Source of the DNA: Shewanella benthica KT99
GTDB lineage: Bacteria; Pseudomonadota; Gammaproteobacteria; Enterobacterales; Shewanellaceae
Direction of reading: 5' to 3'
Length of the DNA: 64,000 nt
Assembly: GCF_000172075.1 (NCBI RefSeq)
Contig: NZ_ABIC01000003.1
Span: 1 to 64,000 of the forward strand
The notes below the pieces were generated by a model. That model worked only from the letters and a program-made list of their open reading frames with translations. It had not been told where the DNA came from and did no database searches. This document shows, piece after piece, positions 17,603-27,175 of the stretch. The translations under genes and the position numbers were made by a program. Every line of letters starts with the position of its first letter. The stretch's first letter is position 1.

Positions 17603-18805
17603 TTAATGCGCATATTGCTCTTGATGCCAATGATCTAAGCGTGGCATGGCCAGCATCACTAATAACATAATAGCCAAGGCCCCCATCACCAGCGCAACTG
17701 CATAGGGCGCCGTCAGATCCGTTTGTTGTACGAGTCCAGCCAATAGAGAAGCGCCACTCATCTGAATGAATCCGAGCATGGCCGTTGCTGTTCCGGCTCG
17801 CTCGCCGAATGCCGACAGAGCCATGCTAGTTGCAGGACCAAGCAGTAAGGCAAAACCGATACAGAGCAGCATCATAGGCAGCATAAAGCTAAATGCCGCT
17901 GCCAGGCCCGCTTGTGGCCCCCAGGTCTGAACCAGCACCTGAGACACAGCCGAGAGCAACATGATGCTCAGTGCCAGGATGACGGTGGGACGATTGCCTA
18001 ACTTATTAATCAGCATAGGTGCCAGGAAGCAGGCGACTATATTGACCGCGGCATTGAGACCAAACAGACCGCTGAAGGTCAGCTCTGACATGCCTAAGTG
18101 CTCGATTAACCAAACTGGAGCATAGGAAACATAGCTCAAAATCGCCGCCATTCCAGCCATACAACATAATGCATAAAACATAAAGTGGGGCTCACTGAGT
18201 ACGGGCTTGTAACGTGACCAACGGTAAAGAGGGCCTGTGGTAACAGTATTGGCTGGTCGTGTTTCCGGTAGACGGTATCCTACGACGAACATCATCACTA
18301 TGGCGTAGAGCGTCATGAAGATGAAGGTCGATCGCCAGCCAAACTGCAACGCCAGCAAACCACCCAGAGTCGGAGCCAATGCAGGGATCACGCAAATAAC
18401 GCCATTGAGATAACTATAATATCGCGCACCTTCTTTAGGAGTGAAGCAATCTCGCACCGCACTGAAGACCACGATCGATGTTGAACAGGCCGCTAGCCCC
18501 TGTAGCACTCTGGCCAACTGCAACCAATGAAATTCCATGGCCATGGCCGCAAATAAACTGCTGGCTATGTAGAGTAAAATACCGAAGATGGCAATTGGGC
18601 GACGTCCATAACGATCGGCTAATGGGCCAATGAGAATTTGCCCCATACCCATAGCGAATAGAAACAACACTAAGGTCGATTGAATTTCACTCGATGAAAC
18701 AGAAAACTCGACAGCCATCGTCGGCATAGAGGGCAGATAAATATCTATGGCTAAGGGACTTAGTACCACCATAGACATGAGTATGGGTAACAGATTTCGA
18801 CGCAT
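17603..18805 (-). CDS. Bcr/CflA-family MFS drug exporter
   Basis: Inner-membrane proton-driven exporter of the DHA1 Bcr/CflA group, 400 residues with about 12 hydrophobic segments. The start is ATG 18805 (MRRNLLPILMSMVVLSP); a TTG four codons earlier is less likely. Family motifs are PLAIDIYLPSMPTMA in helix 1, the MFS signature GPLADRYGRRPIAIFG in loop 2-3, and RVLQGLAACSTSIVVFSAVRD in helix 4. Close relatives export bicyclomycin, chloramphenicol or sulfonamides; the substrate cannot be told here. It is divergent from a broken LysR gene that may have been its regulator. Confidence 0.88.
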   Translation of the reverse strand: MRRNLLPILMSMVVLSPLAIDIYLPSMPTMAVEFSVSSSEIQSTLVLFLFAMGMGQILIGPLADRYGRRPIAIFGILLYIASSLFAAMAMEFHWLQLARVLQGLAACSTSIVVFSAVRDCFTPKEGARYYSYLNGVICVIPALAPTLGGLLALQFGWRSTFIFMTLYAIVMMFVVGYRLPETRPANTVTTGPLYRWSRYKPVLSEPHFMFYALCCMAGMAAILSYVSYAPVWLIEHLGMSELTFSGLFGLNAAVNIVACFLAPMLINKLGNRPTVILALSIMLLSAVSQVLVQTWGPQAGLAAAFSFMLPMMLLCIGFALLLGPATSMALSAFGERAGTATAMLGFIQMSGASLLAGLVQQTDLTAPYAVALVMGALAIMLLVMLAMPRLDHWHQEQYAH

Positions 18806-18912
18806 GATTTTTCTCAAGATGTAGCATTATTCTATGGCTAAATTTTAGCTCAGCGATGTTATGAACAGAAATGGTATAATTTCAGAACTGAATTTCCTTT
18901 AAGGAATAACTA

Positions 18913-19693
18913 ATGCATCTGGATAACCTGGCGCGAATCGATCTCAACCTGCTGGTCATATTGCAGGTACTGCTGGAAGAACGAAGTGTCACCCGCGCAG
19001 CCAGTCGTCTGCACTTGAGTCAATCTGCGCTCAGTAAGAGTCTTAATCGCCTACGCGATACTCTGGGAGATCCCCTGTTTCATCGGCCCACGACTCAATA
19101 ATGCACCAAACCTGAAACTCGATACCTATGTATGGATGGAGCAATCCATGCAGGCCCTACAGAAGGGACAGATCGATTTCGGAATTTGTGGCAGAGGCCT
19201 ACATTCACAGTCAGATTTCTTTATCGACAAACTTCCCGACGGAATCTCTCACAAGACCCTGTTTACCGACAAGCAGATCTGTTTGGTTAGAGAGAATCAT
19301 CCAATCATTTCTGCGGTAAAAACAGGCCAATGGGATCTATAAATCTATCTGGAAATGTCACAGGTACAGGTGCGCTGTGAAGCGCAATGACTGGTGGGCC
19401 CTGGACTATCATCTGGCAAACTTAGCACTACGGTACCGGACTTTTATGGCGCGGCAAGTGTGTGCGCTCATAGCGATCTGATATTCACCTTGCCATCTAG
19501 CTTTGCCCGCCACGCCAGAAAACTGTATCCATTGGTCGAGCTGCCACTGCCATTCGAATTTATTCCATTGGCCTATGTACTGCTTTGGCATTCTCGTAAT
19601 AATGAGGAGCCGGGCCATAAATGGATCAGAGAAACCATATGTAAGAGTGTCGCCGAGGCGTTCGATAACGACACTTCTAATAATGAGACTTGA
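18913..19693 (+). pseudogene. LysR-family regulator with internal deletion and frameshifts
   Basis: The N-terminal DNA-binding domain is clear ([20 protein letters not shown], then [20 protein letters not shown]) and stops at 19101. Downstream pieces of the effector domain follow in other frames: NAPNLKLDTYVWMEQSMQAL to GQWDL (ends 19342), then YGAASVCAHSDLIFTLPS to the TGA at 19693. About 70-80 residues between the DNA-binding domain and the effector fragment are missing, and there is a further break near 19342-19394. It is divergent from the MFS exporter. A short helix-turn-helix peptide could still be made, but full function is lost. Confidence 0.85.
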
Positions 19694-19901
19694 GATAATA
19701 CCAAGATGAAATAACGAAACTTGTGATAATCGGTCCGCTATTCAGCTTAGATTAATCAAAGCTGGTTTATCATGGTGATTCTTGAGGTGTTATCGCCTTT
19801 ACAGACAATCTGTTACATATTCACAGCCAGATTAACTGAATTTAACGTGATCTTAGCTTATTAAATATGCAGACTAGACACAGTTAATTTTTGGAGTTTT
19901 T

Positions 19902-20273
19902 ATGATCTATAGTCAATTTCAGCAATCACCTTTCCAGGCAAGATTCTCCGGAGCCAAAGGCTGGATGGCATTTTCTATCGGTATTGCAGTCATCACCCTA
20001 GCCCTTATAGCTCTGCCATTCCTGCTATTGTTCGGTGCTATCAGCTTTATCTTGCTGAGCCTGTTTGGTCGTCTATTTCTTAATAAACAGTTCGCTAAGT
20101 TTAAACAGCAGCAGCCCCAGGGAGCCTATGCAAGTAGTAGCCAGCAACAAGGCAATTTCTCTGCCGCTAGCGAACAGCAAAGCCAGCAAATATTTACCGA
20201 CAACGCCTTTGTGGATAAATGTCATCAAGCTAAGCCGCACCAAGGACGCACCTACGAGCACGATCCAAGCTAG
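19902..20273 (+). CDS. small hypothetical membrane protein
   Basis: 123 residues with one long hydrophobic region (about 22-58) able to form one long or two short membrane segments, bounded by GRLFLNKQFAKF. A Gln/Ser-rich linker (KQQQPQGAYASSSQQQ) follows, then a conserved-looking end GRTYEHDPS. A single ATG is preceded by TTTGGAG. Gamma-proteobacterial proteins ending with GRxxEHDP-like tails exist, but their role is unknown to me. It stands alone. Confidence 0.6.
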   Translation: MIYSQFQQSPFQARFSGAKGWMAFSIGIAVITLALIALPFLLLFGAISFILLSLFGRLFLNKQFAKFKQQQPQGAYASSSQQQGNFSAASEQQSQQIFTDNAFVDKCHQAKPHQGRTYEHDPS

Positions 20274-20311
20274 CAGGCATGTGATTTTCAGAAAAATCAG
20301 CGTCCTAGACT

Positions 20312-20728
20312 TTAAATTGTGAAGCTGTCAGAGGCCGCTTTAACAGCGCCTCGAAACGCTTCCAAAATATGACCATCGGTCAACTGCTCACAGACCAAAT
20401 TATCCAAATAGGTGAGTTTCTTATAACACGCCAAAACTTTGTGGTATTTCTCAATATCCCCCTCGATACCCGCCAGTGGCATCAAGATATCTCATTCGAA
20501 ATCGATTACCTCTTGCTTAGACATGATGAGGCTCAAGCCATAATTAGCACTGCCTTCAGCAAGGAAAGAGATAGGGCTGTAGAGAGGATAAACTCGATAC
20601 TGAAATGTTCATCATGGGGCAGTTCAATATGCGCCCCGGTGAGCGCCCTAGCTTTATCTACTGCAGCCTCGAATACCGCGGGGATCTTACTCTGAGGCAC
20701 TATAAATTCTACTCTAAACTGCTCGAAT
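20312..20728 (-). pseudogene. hypothetical protein, frameshift plus nonsense codon
   Basis: On the minus strand coherent protein sequence can be followed through two lesions. The start is around FEQFRVEFIVPQSKIPAVFE, going on to GAHIELPHDEHFSIEFILST. There is a frameshift near 20565, then LAEGSANYGLSLIMSKQEV, an in-frame TGA at 20494-20492 (after IDFE, perhaps once TGG), and DILMPLAGIEGDIEKYHKVL on to KAASDSFTI and a stop at 20312. I do not recognise the family. A plus-strand open frame over the same bases looks like a shadow, because its composition is poor. Confidence 0.5.
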
Positions 20729-20940
20729 CATTCGGCTAACTCTCTTCACCCGGTAACAGCTTATCTTCCCCGTCTTATCTTTCATCTGCACGTGTGAGCA
20801 ATTAAGTATCCTCTCAGTCTGAATAACATAAATGCAACACATTGCATTTTGTATGCAACCATGGAGTGGATAGAATTTCCATTTCACCTTTCGAGATCGT
20901 AGAACAAGAGGGGGTTAATACCTATCGGTATAGATAAACA

Positions 20941-22359
20941 TTAATCAGAGAGTAGTTCTTTCGCTCTCTCTAGGGCGGCTAACTCTTCATTCTTAGTTGC
21001 AACAAAAAGTACATTCTCAACCTGTTGCAGCAGAGAATTCCATAATGGCTCTATGACCGCAAGCTCCTCGCTATTTGCCCGTTCTTTGGCTAACTTGAGC
21101 AGAGCTGCAGAGCCTACTACATCAATTTTATTGAGCATGCCATCGGCTAAGGCTATGCTGAGTTCAATCATGGCGGGTACGCTATGACCGTACTTAATCA
21201 CTTCTCTGAGATAAGACTCGGCCAACGCCAGCTCAGCACTGGTAGAGTCATCATCATTGAGTATGGCTTGGGCACGAGAGAACATGGCATCGAGCTGCCC
21301 TTGCTCTGCCGCCTCTTTCATCCAATGCTCACTGGCCAACAGATCGATTTCAGTGCCTTCCCCTTTTGCCAACATCAAGGCGAGATGATATTGAGCGTGG
21401 GGGAAACCCGCCTTAGCGGCTTGTGAAATAAAATCATTTGCCTGGAGAAGATCACCTTGCTGATAAAACAACACACCTAAATTCGCCATCGCCTCCGATT
21501 GCTCCAGCTCGGCTGCACCTTGCAGATGCTCTTGGGCTTTATCGAGATCGATAGTGACGGTTTCACTGCCTACCAGATAGAAGTAACCTAACAAGGCCAT
21601 GGCATTGGCAACACCAGCCTGGGCAGACAAAGCAATAGCTCTCTCCCCAGCAACGACGTCGGCCTCACCGTTATAACCGTGAATTAAGGCGACGCCATGC
21701 TCATGCATAGCATTCATGTTCCGAGCGGCAGCCAAAGAAAACCAATATTGGGCCTTGGCTAACGTATCGCTGGAAAGGTTTAATTGAGTAGACTCTTCAT
21801 CATTGCTCGCCTCTAATGCCAGCTCTTGTTCTTGCTGCATAAGAGCGCGAGTCTTGAGTGACATCCCCACAAGATATTGGGCTTCGGCTTCTCCTTGCAT
21901 CACGGCTCTATAACAGAGATCCCGCCCCACCAGTAAATCGAATGGCTCAAATTTATACTGAGGCAGTGACTCACCCGTGACTTGCTTAAACAAAGACTCG
22001 ATGAGTTTTAATAGTTTCTCTATCGATTTTTCACTGAGCTGCTGCAATTGCTCGGCAGTCAGGTGATATTTTTCCGGGTGGGCTCCACGATTACCGTCCC
22101 CCCGTAAACGATGCAGGGCTCTGGTAATACGTACATCGATGACACGCTTATTGTTAAGGGTTTCTATTCTGTCGTATAGATTTGGCCCAGTGAACGTGAC
22201 CCCTTTAGACTCGGCGAGCAGATCCGTTAATTTATGGGTAAGGCTACGAAGCAGCAGCAATGCCTGGGTAGGCACATCTTTAACATAGCTCTTAGCGATG
22301 CCATAATCATGACCTAATTCGGCAGAAAATTGAGTAACTAAATCCACATCAGTAAGCAC
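20941..22359 (-). CDS. DUF4145-like plus Sel1-repeat protein
   Basis: 472-residue protein. The first about 125 residues resemble the DUF4145 fold (SYVKDVPTQALLLLRSLTHK, then LRGDGNRGAHPEKYHLT), which is often found at the start of nuclease or defence-related proteins. From about residue 150 come Sel1-like tetratricopeptide repeats: AEAQYLVGMSLKTRA, AMALLGYFYLVGSE, AMANLGVLFYQQGD, AQYHLALMLAKGEG. It starts with GTG at 22359, preceded by GGAG at a good distance. It is probably cytoplasmic and mediates protein contacts; the function is unknown. It is followed by a decayed gene and preceded by a heptamer repeat. Confidence 0.75.
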   Translation of the reverse strand: MLTDVDLVTQFSAELGHDYGIAKSYVKDVPTQALLLLRSLTHKLTDLLAESKGVTFTGPNLYDRIETLNNKRVIDVRITRALHRLRGDGNRGAHPEKYHLTAEQLQQLSEKSIEKLLKLIESLFKQVTGESLPQYKFEPFDLLVGRDLCYRAVMQGEAEAQYLVGMSLKTRALMQQEQELALEASNDEESTQLNLSSDTLAKAQYWFSLAAARNMNAMHEHGVALIHGYNGEADVVAGERAIALSAQAGVANAMALLGYFYLVGSETVTIDLDKAQEHLQGAAELEQSEAMANLGVLFYQQGDLLQANDFISQAAKAGFPHAQYHLALMLAKGEGTEIDLLASEHWMKEAAEQGQLDAMFSRAQAILNDDDSTSAELALAESYLREVIKYGHSVPAMIELSIALADGMLNKIDVVGSAALLKLAKERANSEELAVIEPLWNSLLQQVENVLFVATKNEELAALERAKELLSD

Positions 22360-22384
22360 AACAGATACTCCGCATTTCCCATTC

Positions 22385-22412
22385 CTAAGTACTAATAGCT
22401 AAGTGCTAAGCC
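22385..22412. repeat. CTAAG-type heptamer repeat, 4 units
   Basis: Four 7-base units: CTAAGTA, CTAATAG, CTAAGTG, CTAAGCC, degenerating afterwards. It lies between the start of the Sel1 gene and the 3' end of the YciC-like gene (20 bases after its stop, minus strand). Confidence 0.6.
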
Positions 22413-22431
22413 TAAGCCCTATTCCTATGGC

Positions 22432-23172
22432 TTAAGCTTCTTCATCTACCTTGTTAGGGCGTGAAACCATGTACAAACGGAAAAGTGCCACATCGATAAT
22501 CAAACCAAAAAATGTAAACAAAGACGCTGTAACAATATCGATTATAAGTATCCCATCAGGAATAACTTTTGCAGCTAGACTGTAAACAAGAATGATCGGA
22601 ATATTTAAAAGGACTATAGCAACAGTTTTTAGCATAATGGGGGAGCTAAAATAGAAGCTCCTTTTTATAGCTTCTAAAGGAGTCAAACGCTCGACTACTA
22701 TCATAAAATTCACAAAGAGCAATCGTATGTATAAAAATATACCGGTAAAAATACCTAAAATGGCTAAAAGTGGAGAGATGGTCAATAAAATAATATATGG
22801 ACCAAAAATAGCTAAACTAGATAAAACTCCCGCTAAAAGCAAACCAGGTACAAAATTCAAACTAGTAAGCAATACTTGACTAGTTTTAGGTTCATAGCCA
22901 TTAGAGCGAACTTCTAAAAATAAAGTTAAAGACGCATAAAGAATCGTTAATAACACCACATATACCAATGCAGCAATAACCAAAGACGTGTCTATCTGTA
23001 CGGTGTCCATTTCCCCAGCAACAACTGAATCACTAATTACCGATAACACACTGATTAACCAGAACTTTATACCTGACATCAATATGCTAATAGGGAAAAT
23101 CAATAAAAATAACTGTTTCATATTATTACGAAAGAAGTTAAAGGCTTCTGTTAATATCGCAGACAATGACAT
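22432..23172 (-). CDS. YciC-like multi-pass membrane protein
   Basis: 246-residue inner-membrane protein with about six hydrophobic segments, starting at ATG 23172 (MSLSAILTEAFNFFRNNMKQ), which has GGAA upstream; a TTG at 23184 is less likely. The pattern of an amphipathic start (LTEAFNFFRNN), repeated membrane pairs and VERLTPLEAIKRSFYFSSP fits the YciC/UPF0259 group of unknown function. The DNA is visibly more AT-rich than its neighbours, which could mean a horizontal origin or just membrane-protein codon bias. Confidence 0.6.
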   Translation of the reverse strand: MSLSAILTEAFNFFRNNMKQLFLLIFPISILMSGIKFWLISVLSVISDSVVAGEMDTVQIDTSLVIAALVYVVLLTILYASLTLFLEVRSNGYEPKTSQVLLTSLNFVPGLLLAGVLSSLAIFGPYIILLTISPLLAILGIFTGIFLYIRLLFVNFMIVVERLTPLEAIKRSFYFSSPIMLKTVAIVLLNIPIILVYSLAAKVIPDGILIIDIVTASLFTFFGLIIDVALFRLYMVSRPNKVDEEA

Positions 23173-23366
23173 GGGTGTTTCCAATAGATAATTAAAAAAG
23201 CAAAATAAGGCAGCTAGGATACCGAAATTTGATAGTTATTGCACCGATGAAATATCACAATACAGAGCTGAAAGCGTAAAATAGATGCAATAAAATTGTT
23301 AAAAAATATAGAATGGTCCAACAATCGAATTAATTAGCCATTGGAAGAAAAATAAAACTATCAGCC

Positions 23367-23779
23367 ATGACCGGCCTACTACTCGCTAGCACGACTCTAA
23401 GCACACCAGCGACAGCAGGTTGGTTCGATAACCTCTTTGCAGCAGAAGGCGGCTTAGGCAGCCTACTTTCCTTGGCAAAATCCACACTCGGTGGTGATGA
23501 TTTTGGCTCTATTGCCAATGCCATTCCTGGAATAGACAGCCTATTATCTGCGGCTCCAGCCCTAGATAACGGATCAGGTATGTCAGGTTTACTAGCAAAG
23601 CTGGTGATCTGGGCAGCTCGCTTCGAGGCGGCGCTCAAGTTTTTGACGCCTTCGAAAAGCTTGGGATTTCAAAAGAACTCGCAGTCCCTATGCTCGAAAT
23701 CGTTAAAGGCTACCTAGATAGCAATGCCGGACAGGGTACGACAGATATGCTAATGAAAGGCCTAGGTGCCATTCTTTAA
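23367..23779 (+). pseudogene. DUF2780-like exported protein, frameshifted
   Basis: Small exported Gly/Ala-rich protein with a signal peptide MTGLLLASTTLSTPATA. The frame holds to about SGLLAK (near 23600), then must shift to read AGDLGSSLRGGAQVFDAF, followed by EKLGISKELAVPMLEIVKGY and the end LMKGLGAIL at 23779. That second half matches the general plan of DUF2780 proteins. Without the shift the product ends at 23717 with unrelated residues. One indel explains everything, so this could be recent decay or a sequencing error. Confidence 0.7.
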
Positions 23780-23906
23780 GCCTGCTGCTTAGGGAAAAAT
23801 AGATGAAGTAAGATTCATTATTGTATCTGCTTTACAAGTGAACTCTTATTTCATCTTCTACTCTAACCCTTTATGCTGAACTTACTTCAAATCGACAGGG
23901 TCTTTC

Positions 23907-24353
23907 ATGTTAGCCAAATTAAAACAGTTTCTGACGTCGCACTCACAAGCCGTCACACCGGAAGAGAAAGCCCGTCAATTAAATTTAGCCGCGGTGAGCT
24001 TACTGCTCGAAGTCATCTTTGCCGATGAAACCTTGAGTGAAGAGGAGGCACAACTGTTGCCACAACTCATGACTAAGGCCCTATCTCTCACACAGGCAGA
24101 AACTGAAGAGCTGATCGATGAAGCCAAGAAGATACAAGGCGACTCGATCTCCCTCTATGAGTTTACCAAGGAGATAAATGAGCAGTGCGACATCGAGCAA
24201 AAACAGAAGTTGATATTGGCCATGTGGAAATTAGCCTATGCCGATGGTCAACTGTGCCAATATGAAGATCAGATAATTCGTAGGACCGCTGACCTGCTCT
24301 ACCTTAAACACAGTGAACTCATAAAGATGCGCAATTTAGCGATGGACAGTTAG
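23907..24353 (+). CDS. TerB-family (tellurite resistance-like) protein
   Basis: 148-residue all-helical cytoplasmic protein of the TerB superfamily. Two metal-binding-type acidic helix motifs are visible: LLLEVIFADETLSEEEAQLL and LAMWKLAYADGQLCQYEDQI, the D-x-x-x-x-E-E pattern of TerB domains. Length matches the stand-alone TerB proteins of marine gamma-proteobacteria. No other ter genes are nearby, so a role in tellurite resistance is not implied. The start is ATG 23907 after a weak purine stretch. Confidence 0.8.
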   Translation: MLAKLKQFLTSHSQAVTPEEKARQLNLAAVSLLLEVIFADETLSEEEAQLLPQLMTKALSLTQAETEELIDEAKKIQGDSISLYEFTKEINEQCDIEQKQKLILAMWKLAYADGQLCQYEDQIIRRTADLLYLKHSELIKMRNLAMDS

Positions 24354-24399
24354 GCTCAAAAGAAGCTTATCCTGTAGTCCTCCCACCTCCATTTTCAAA

Positions 24400-24564
24400 C
24401 TTGCAGCGGTTGTTTACGTAGGAGATATGGATCTCTTGGTCTATGTTCAGGCTTCCTCGATGAAACGTCTCCATGAGATCCGAGAGTATATCGATGCCCA
24501 GACCGATATCATCAGCATAAAAACCCATGTGGTCATGAGTGAATGGATCGATAACAGGGGCTAA
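24400..24564 (+). pseudogene. Lrp/AsnC regulator C-terminal fragment
   Basis: Fragment reading VYVGDMDLLVYVQASSMKRL and, after further helical sequence, IISIKTHVVMSEW, ending at the TAA 24562-24564. The G-D-x-D-x-L-x-V-x pattern followed by a long helix and a beta strand is the end of the ligand-binding (RAM) domain of Lrp/AsnC regulators. No DNA-binding domain or start is present, so this is a fossil. Confidence 0.65.
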
Positions 24565-24683
24565 TAACTTAAGTACATAGTGTACTGATACAAGGCGAAG
24601 TAATCCTTAAACTATGTTGTTTAGCTTAGAAATCTCGCTTACTTCACGCTAGACTAGCGGTATCAATTTTATGGTAACTATCT

Positions 24684-26399
24684 ATGCAGATCGAAAAAAC
24701 AGCCGAACTTAACTTGTTATGGGGCACGCTTATTCTGGAGGAGCTTGCGCGACTGGGCGTACAACATGTGTGCATAGCGCCGGGCTCACGCTCGACGCCT
24801 TTGACCTTGGCCGCCGCTAAACAGACAAAGTTGCAACAACATCTGCATTTTGACGAGCGTGGCCTGGGATTTATGGCGCTAGGTTTAGCGAAAGCGAGTC
24901 GAGCCCCCGTCGCGATCATCACCACATCGGGCACGGCTGTTGCTAACCTTTACCCAGCGATAATTGAAGCCTGGTTGACCCATGTCCCTCTCATTGTTCT
25001 GTCCGGGGATAGGCCCCCAGAACTGCTCGACTGCGGTGCCAACCAAGCCATAGTACAGCCGGCGATTTTTTCTCAATACGCTAAACAGGTAAATCTACCT
25101 ACACCGGGTCTCGCTATTCGACCCGAATCTCTGCTGGCAACATTAGATGAAGCCATCAGTAATCAGACTCAACCTGTGCACATCAACTGCATGTATCGAG
25201 AGCCCTTGTATCCTTCGACCATGAGTGCCAACTTCAGCGAATATCTGCGCACCTTAGGCTCCTGGCAACATACCAGTCAGCCCTATGTTCAATATGGCAA
25301 GGCGAGACTGCAGAGCATACCAGGCCAGGACGCACTGGCACGCTTCGTTCATGGCAAGGGAGTGATCATTGCCGGTACTCTGTCCCCCCAAGAGTCCCCG
25401 GAAGCCTTGATCTTGTTATCACAAAAGCTTGGCTGGCCGTTACTCACAGATGCTCAATCTCAGCTCAGACAGCACCCAGGTGTTATTGGCAATATAGATC
25501 AACTGCTGCACCAGCCTAAGGCCAGAGCCCTTCTACAACAGGCCGAACATGTCTTAGTTTTCGGTGGTCGTCTTATATCGAAGCGATTAATCAGTTATCT
25601 TGCCGAGCAAAAATGGCAGAGTTACTGGCAAGTGCTACCGACACAGATGAGGCTAGATCCCAGCCATAGCGCCAAACAGGTTTGGCTGTGTGATCTGCAC
25701 ACATTTGCTTCACTAGCCTGGCCCAGATCTTCACAGAACAATTGGGCTTTGCAGCTGACTCGAGTCAATGACAATCTGGAAACCCTGTTCCAACACCAGA
25801 TAGACAATGGTGAATTCGGCGAGGCTATGGTGATTCGTACTATCGCCAGATCGCAGCAAGCATCACAGCAATTATTTATTGGCAACAGCTTACCCGTGCG
25901 TCTCTATGATATGTTTGCCCCCATGACCCCTGAGTACGGCTCCACTTACACTAACCGCGGTGCATCAGGCATAGATGGATTATTAGCAACTGCTTGTGGT
26001 ATTGCCAAGCATAGCAAGACAGCAACCACCTTAATCATTGGGGATATATCCCAGCTACACGATCTTAACTCCCTTGCCATCGCACGCACCATGAAAACAC
26101 CTTTTATCGTGGTGATCTTAAACAACAATGGCGGCAACATCTTTAACTTATTACCCGTCCATGACGAGAAGTTAAGAAACGATTATTACCGCCTCTCCCA
26201 CGGATTGGAGTTTGGTTATGCTGCCGCCATGTTTGCCATCGCCTACAATCAGGTGGATGATATAGAGGGCTTCAATGCGGCCTATCAGGATGCCATTGAA
26301 TTCGATGGTCCCTCTGTTATCGAAGTGACAGTGGCACAAGAGCAGGCCAGCGAACAGATAACTAAAATCGCTTCCTGGGTCAAGCAGAGCGAATGTTAG
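24684..26399 (+). CDS. menD: SEPHCHC synthase MenD
   Basis: Thiamine-diphosphate enzyme that joins 2-oxoglutarate to isochorismate, the first committed step of menaquinone synthesis. 571 residues, close to the 556 of E. coli. N-terminal active-site elements are [14 protein letters not shown] and the ThDP-activating Glu in [16 protein letters not shown]; then [17 protein letters not shown]. The C-terminal ThDP/Mg region has [12 protein letters not shown] and [12 protein letters not shown]. It is the first gene of menDHCE and overlaps menH by 7 bases. Intact. Menaquinone is the electron donor for CymA encoded about 10 kb away. Confidence 0.95.
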   Translation: MQIEKTAELNLLWGTLILEELARLGVQHVCIAPGSRSTPLTLAAAKQTKLQQHLHFDERGLGFMALGLAKASRAPVAIITTSGTAVANLYPAIIEAWLTHVPLIVLSGDRPPELLDCGANQAIVQPAIFSQYAKQVNLPTPGLAIRPESLLATLDEAISNQTQPVHINCMYREPLYPSTMSANFSEYLRTLGSWQHTSQPYVQYGKARLQSIPGQDALARFVHGKGVIIAGTLSPQESPEALILLSQKLGWPLLTDAQSQLRQHPGVIGNIDQLLHQPKARALLQQAEHVLVFGGRLISKRLISYLAEQKWQSYWQVLPTQMRLDPSHSAKQVWLCDLHTFASLAWPRSSQNNWALQLTRVNDNLETLFQHQIDNGEFGEAMVIRTIARSQQASQQLFIGNSLPVRLYDMFAPMTPEYGSTYTNRGASGIDGLLATACGIAKHSKTATTLIIGDISQLHDLNSLAIARTMKTPFIVVILNNNGGNIFNLLPVHDEKLRNDYYRLSHGLEFGYAAAMFAIAYNQVDDIEGFNAAYQDAIEFDGPSVIEVTVAQEQASEQITKIASWVKQSEC

Positions 26400-27175
26400 C
26401 CTTAACGTGCCATGGTGATAACGTAAAGCCGGCTCTGGTCATGATCCATGGTTTCCTGGGGAGTAGAGTCGATTGGACACCTCTACTGCCAGAGCTGAGC
26501 AAATATTTTTACTGCGTCTGCATCGACTTGCCAGCACACGGAGGCAGCCCGGCATTGTCACTCGACACACCCGGCTTGTATCAGGTGGCCACGGCAGTTC
26601 ATCAATCGATTTCGGCGCTGCACATAGACAAATATCATCTACTGGGCTACTCACTCGGCGGCCGTATCTGCTTACATATCGCCCGGCTATACGGAGATCG
26701 GCTCCTTAGCTTACATCTCGAGTCCGCTCACCCGGGACTCATCAGCGCCAGCGATAGAGAGGCTAGACTCAGAAACGATAACATGTGGCACTCCAGACTC
26801 GCCAGCCTGAATTTGAATGAGTTCCTCAATGCCTGGTACCAGCAAGGCGTGTTTTCCGAGTTATCTGTGGTAGCACGGCAAGCCTTGGTCAAAAAGCGCA
26901 GCAATAATAGTGCGCTGGCACTGCAGTCGATCTATCTGGCGACATCACTCGCCGTTCAAGAAGATCTCATGCAGTTACCCAATCAGATTTCAGCTCCCAG
27001 CCATTACTACGTCGGCAAGGATGATAGTAAGTTTTTGGCCCTGGCACTGCAGTGGCAGAGTCAGTCAAGATTAACAGTGCATCAATTCGAACGGGCCGGG
27101 CACGATGTTCACTTGGCGGCTGCGGATAAATTTTGTCAGCAATTCATCTTACAACTCATAGAGACCCCGCAATGA
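26393..27175 (+). CDS. menH: SHCHC synthase MenH
   Basis: Alpha/beta-hydrolase-fold lyase that eliminates pyruvate from the MenD product. 260 residues. The oxyanion region is [12 protein letters not shown]. The nucleophile Ser sits in [12 protein letters not shown] and the catalytic His in [12 protein letters not shown]. The Asp precedes it in the YVGKDDSKF loop. Overlaps menD at its 5' end and menC at its 3' end (ATGA), so the operon is tightly coupled. Confidence 0.92.
   Translation: MLALTCHGDNVKPALVMIHGFLGSRVDWTPLLPELSKYFYCVCIDLPAHGGSPALSLDTPGLYQVATAVHQSISALHIDKYHLLGYSLGGRICLHIARLYGDRLLSLHLESAHPGLISASDREARLRNDNMWHSRLASLNLNEFLNAWYQQGVFSELSVVARQALVKKRSNNSALALQSIYLATSLAVQEDLMQLPNQISAPSHYYVGKDDSKFLALALQWQSQSRLTVHQFERAGHDVHLAAADKFCQQFILQLIETPQ

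Noticed and set aside
20369..20695. Plus-strand frame of 108 codons
   Set aside because: The minus strand shows better protein sequence across two lesions, so this is a shadow.
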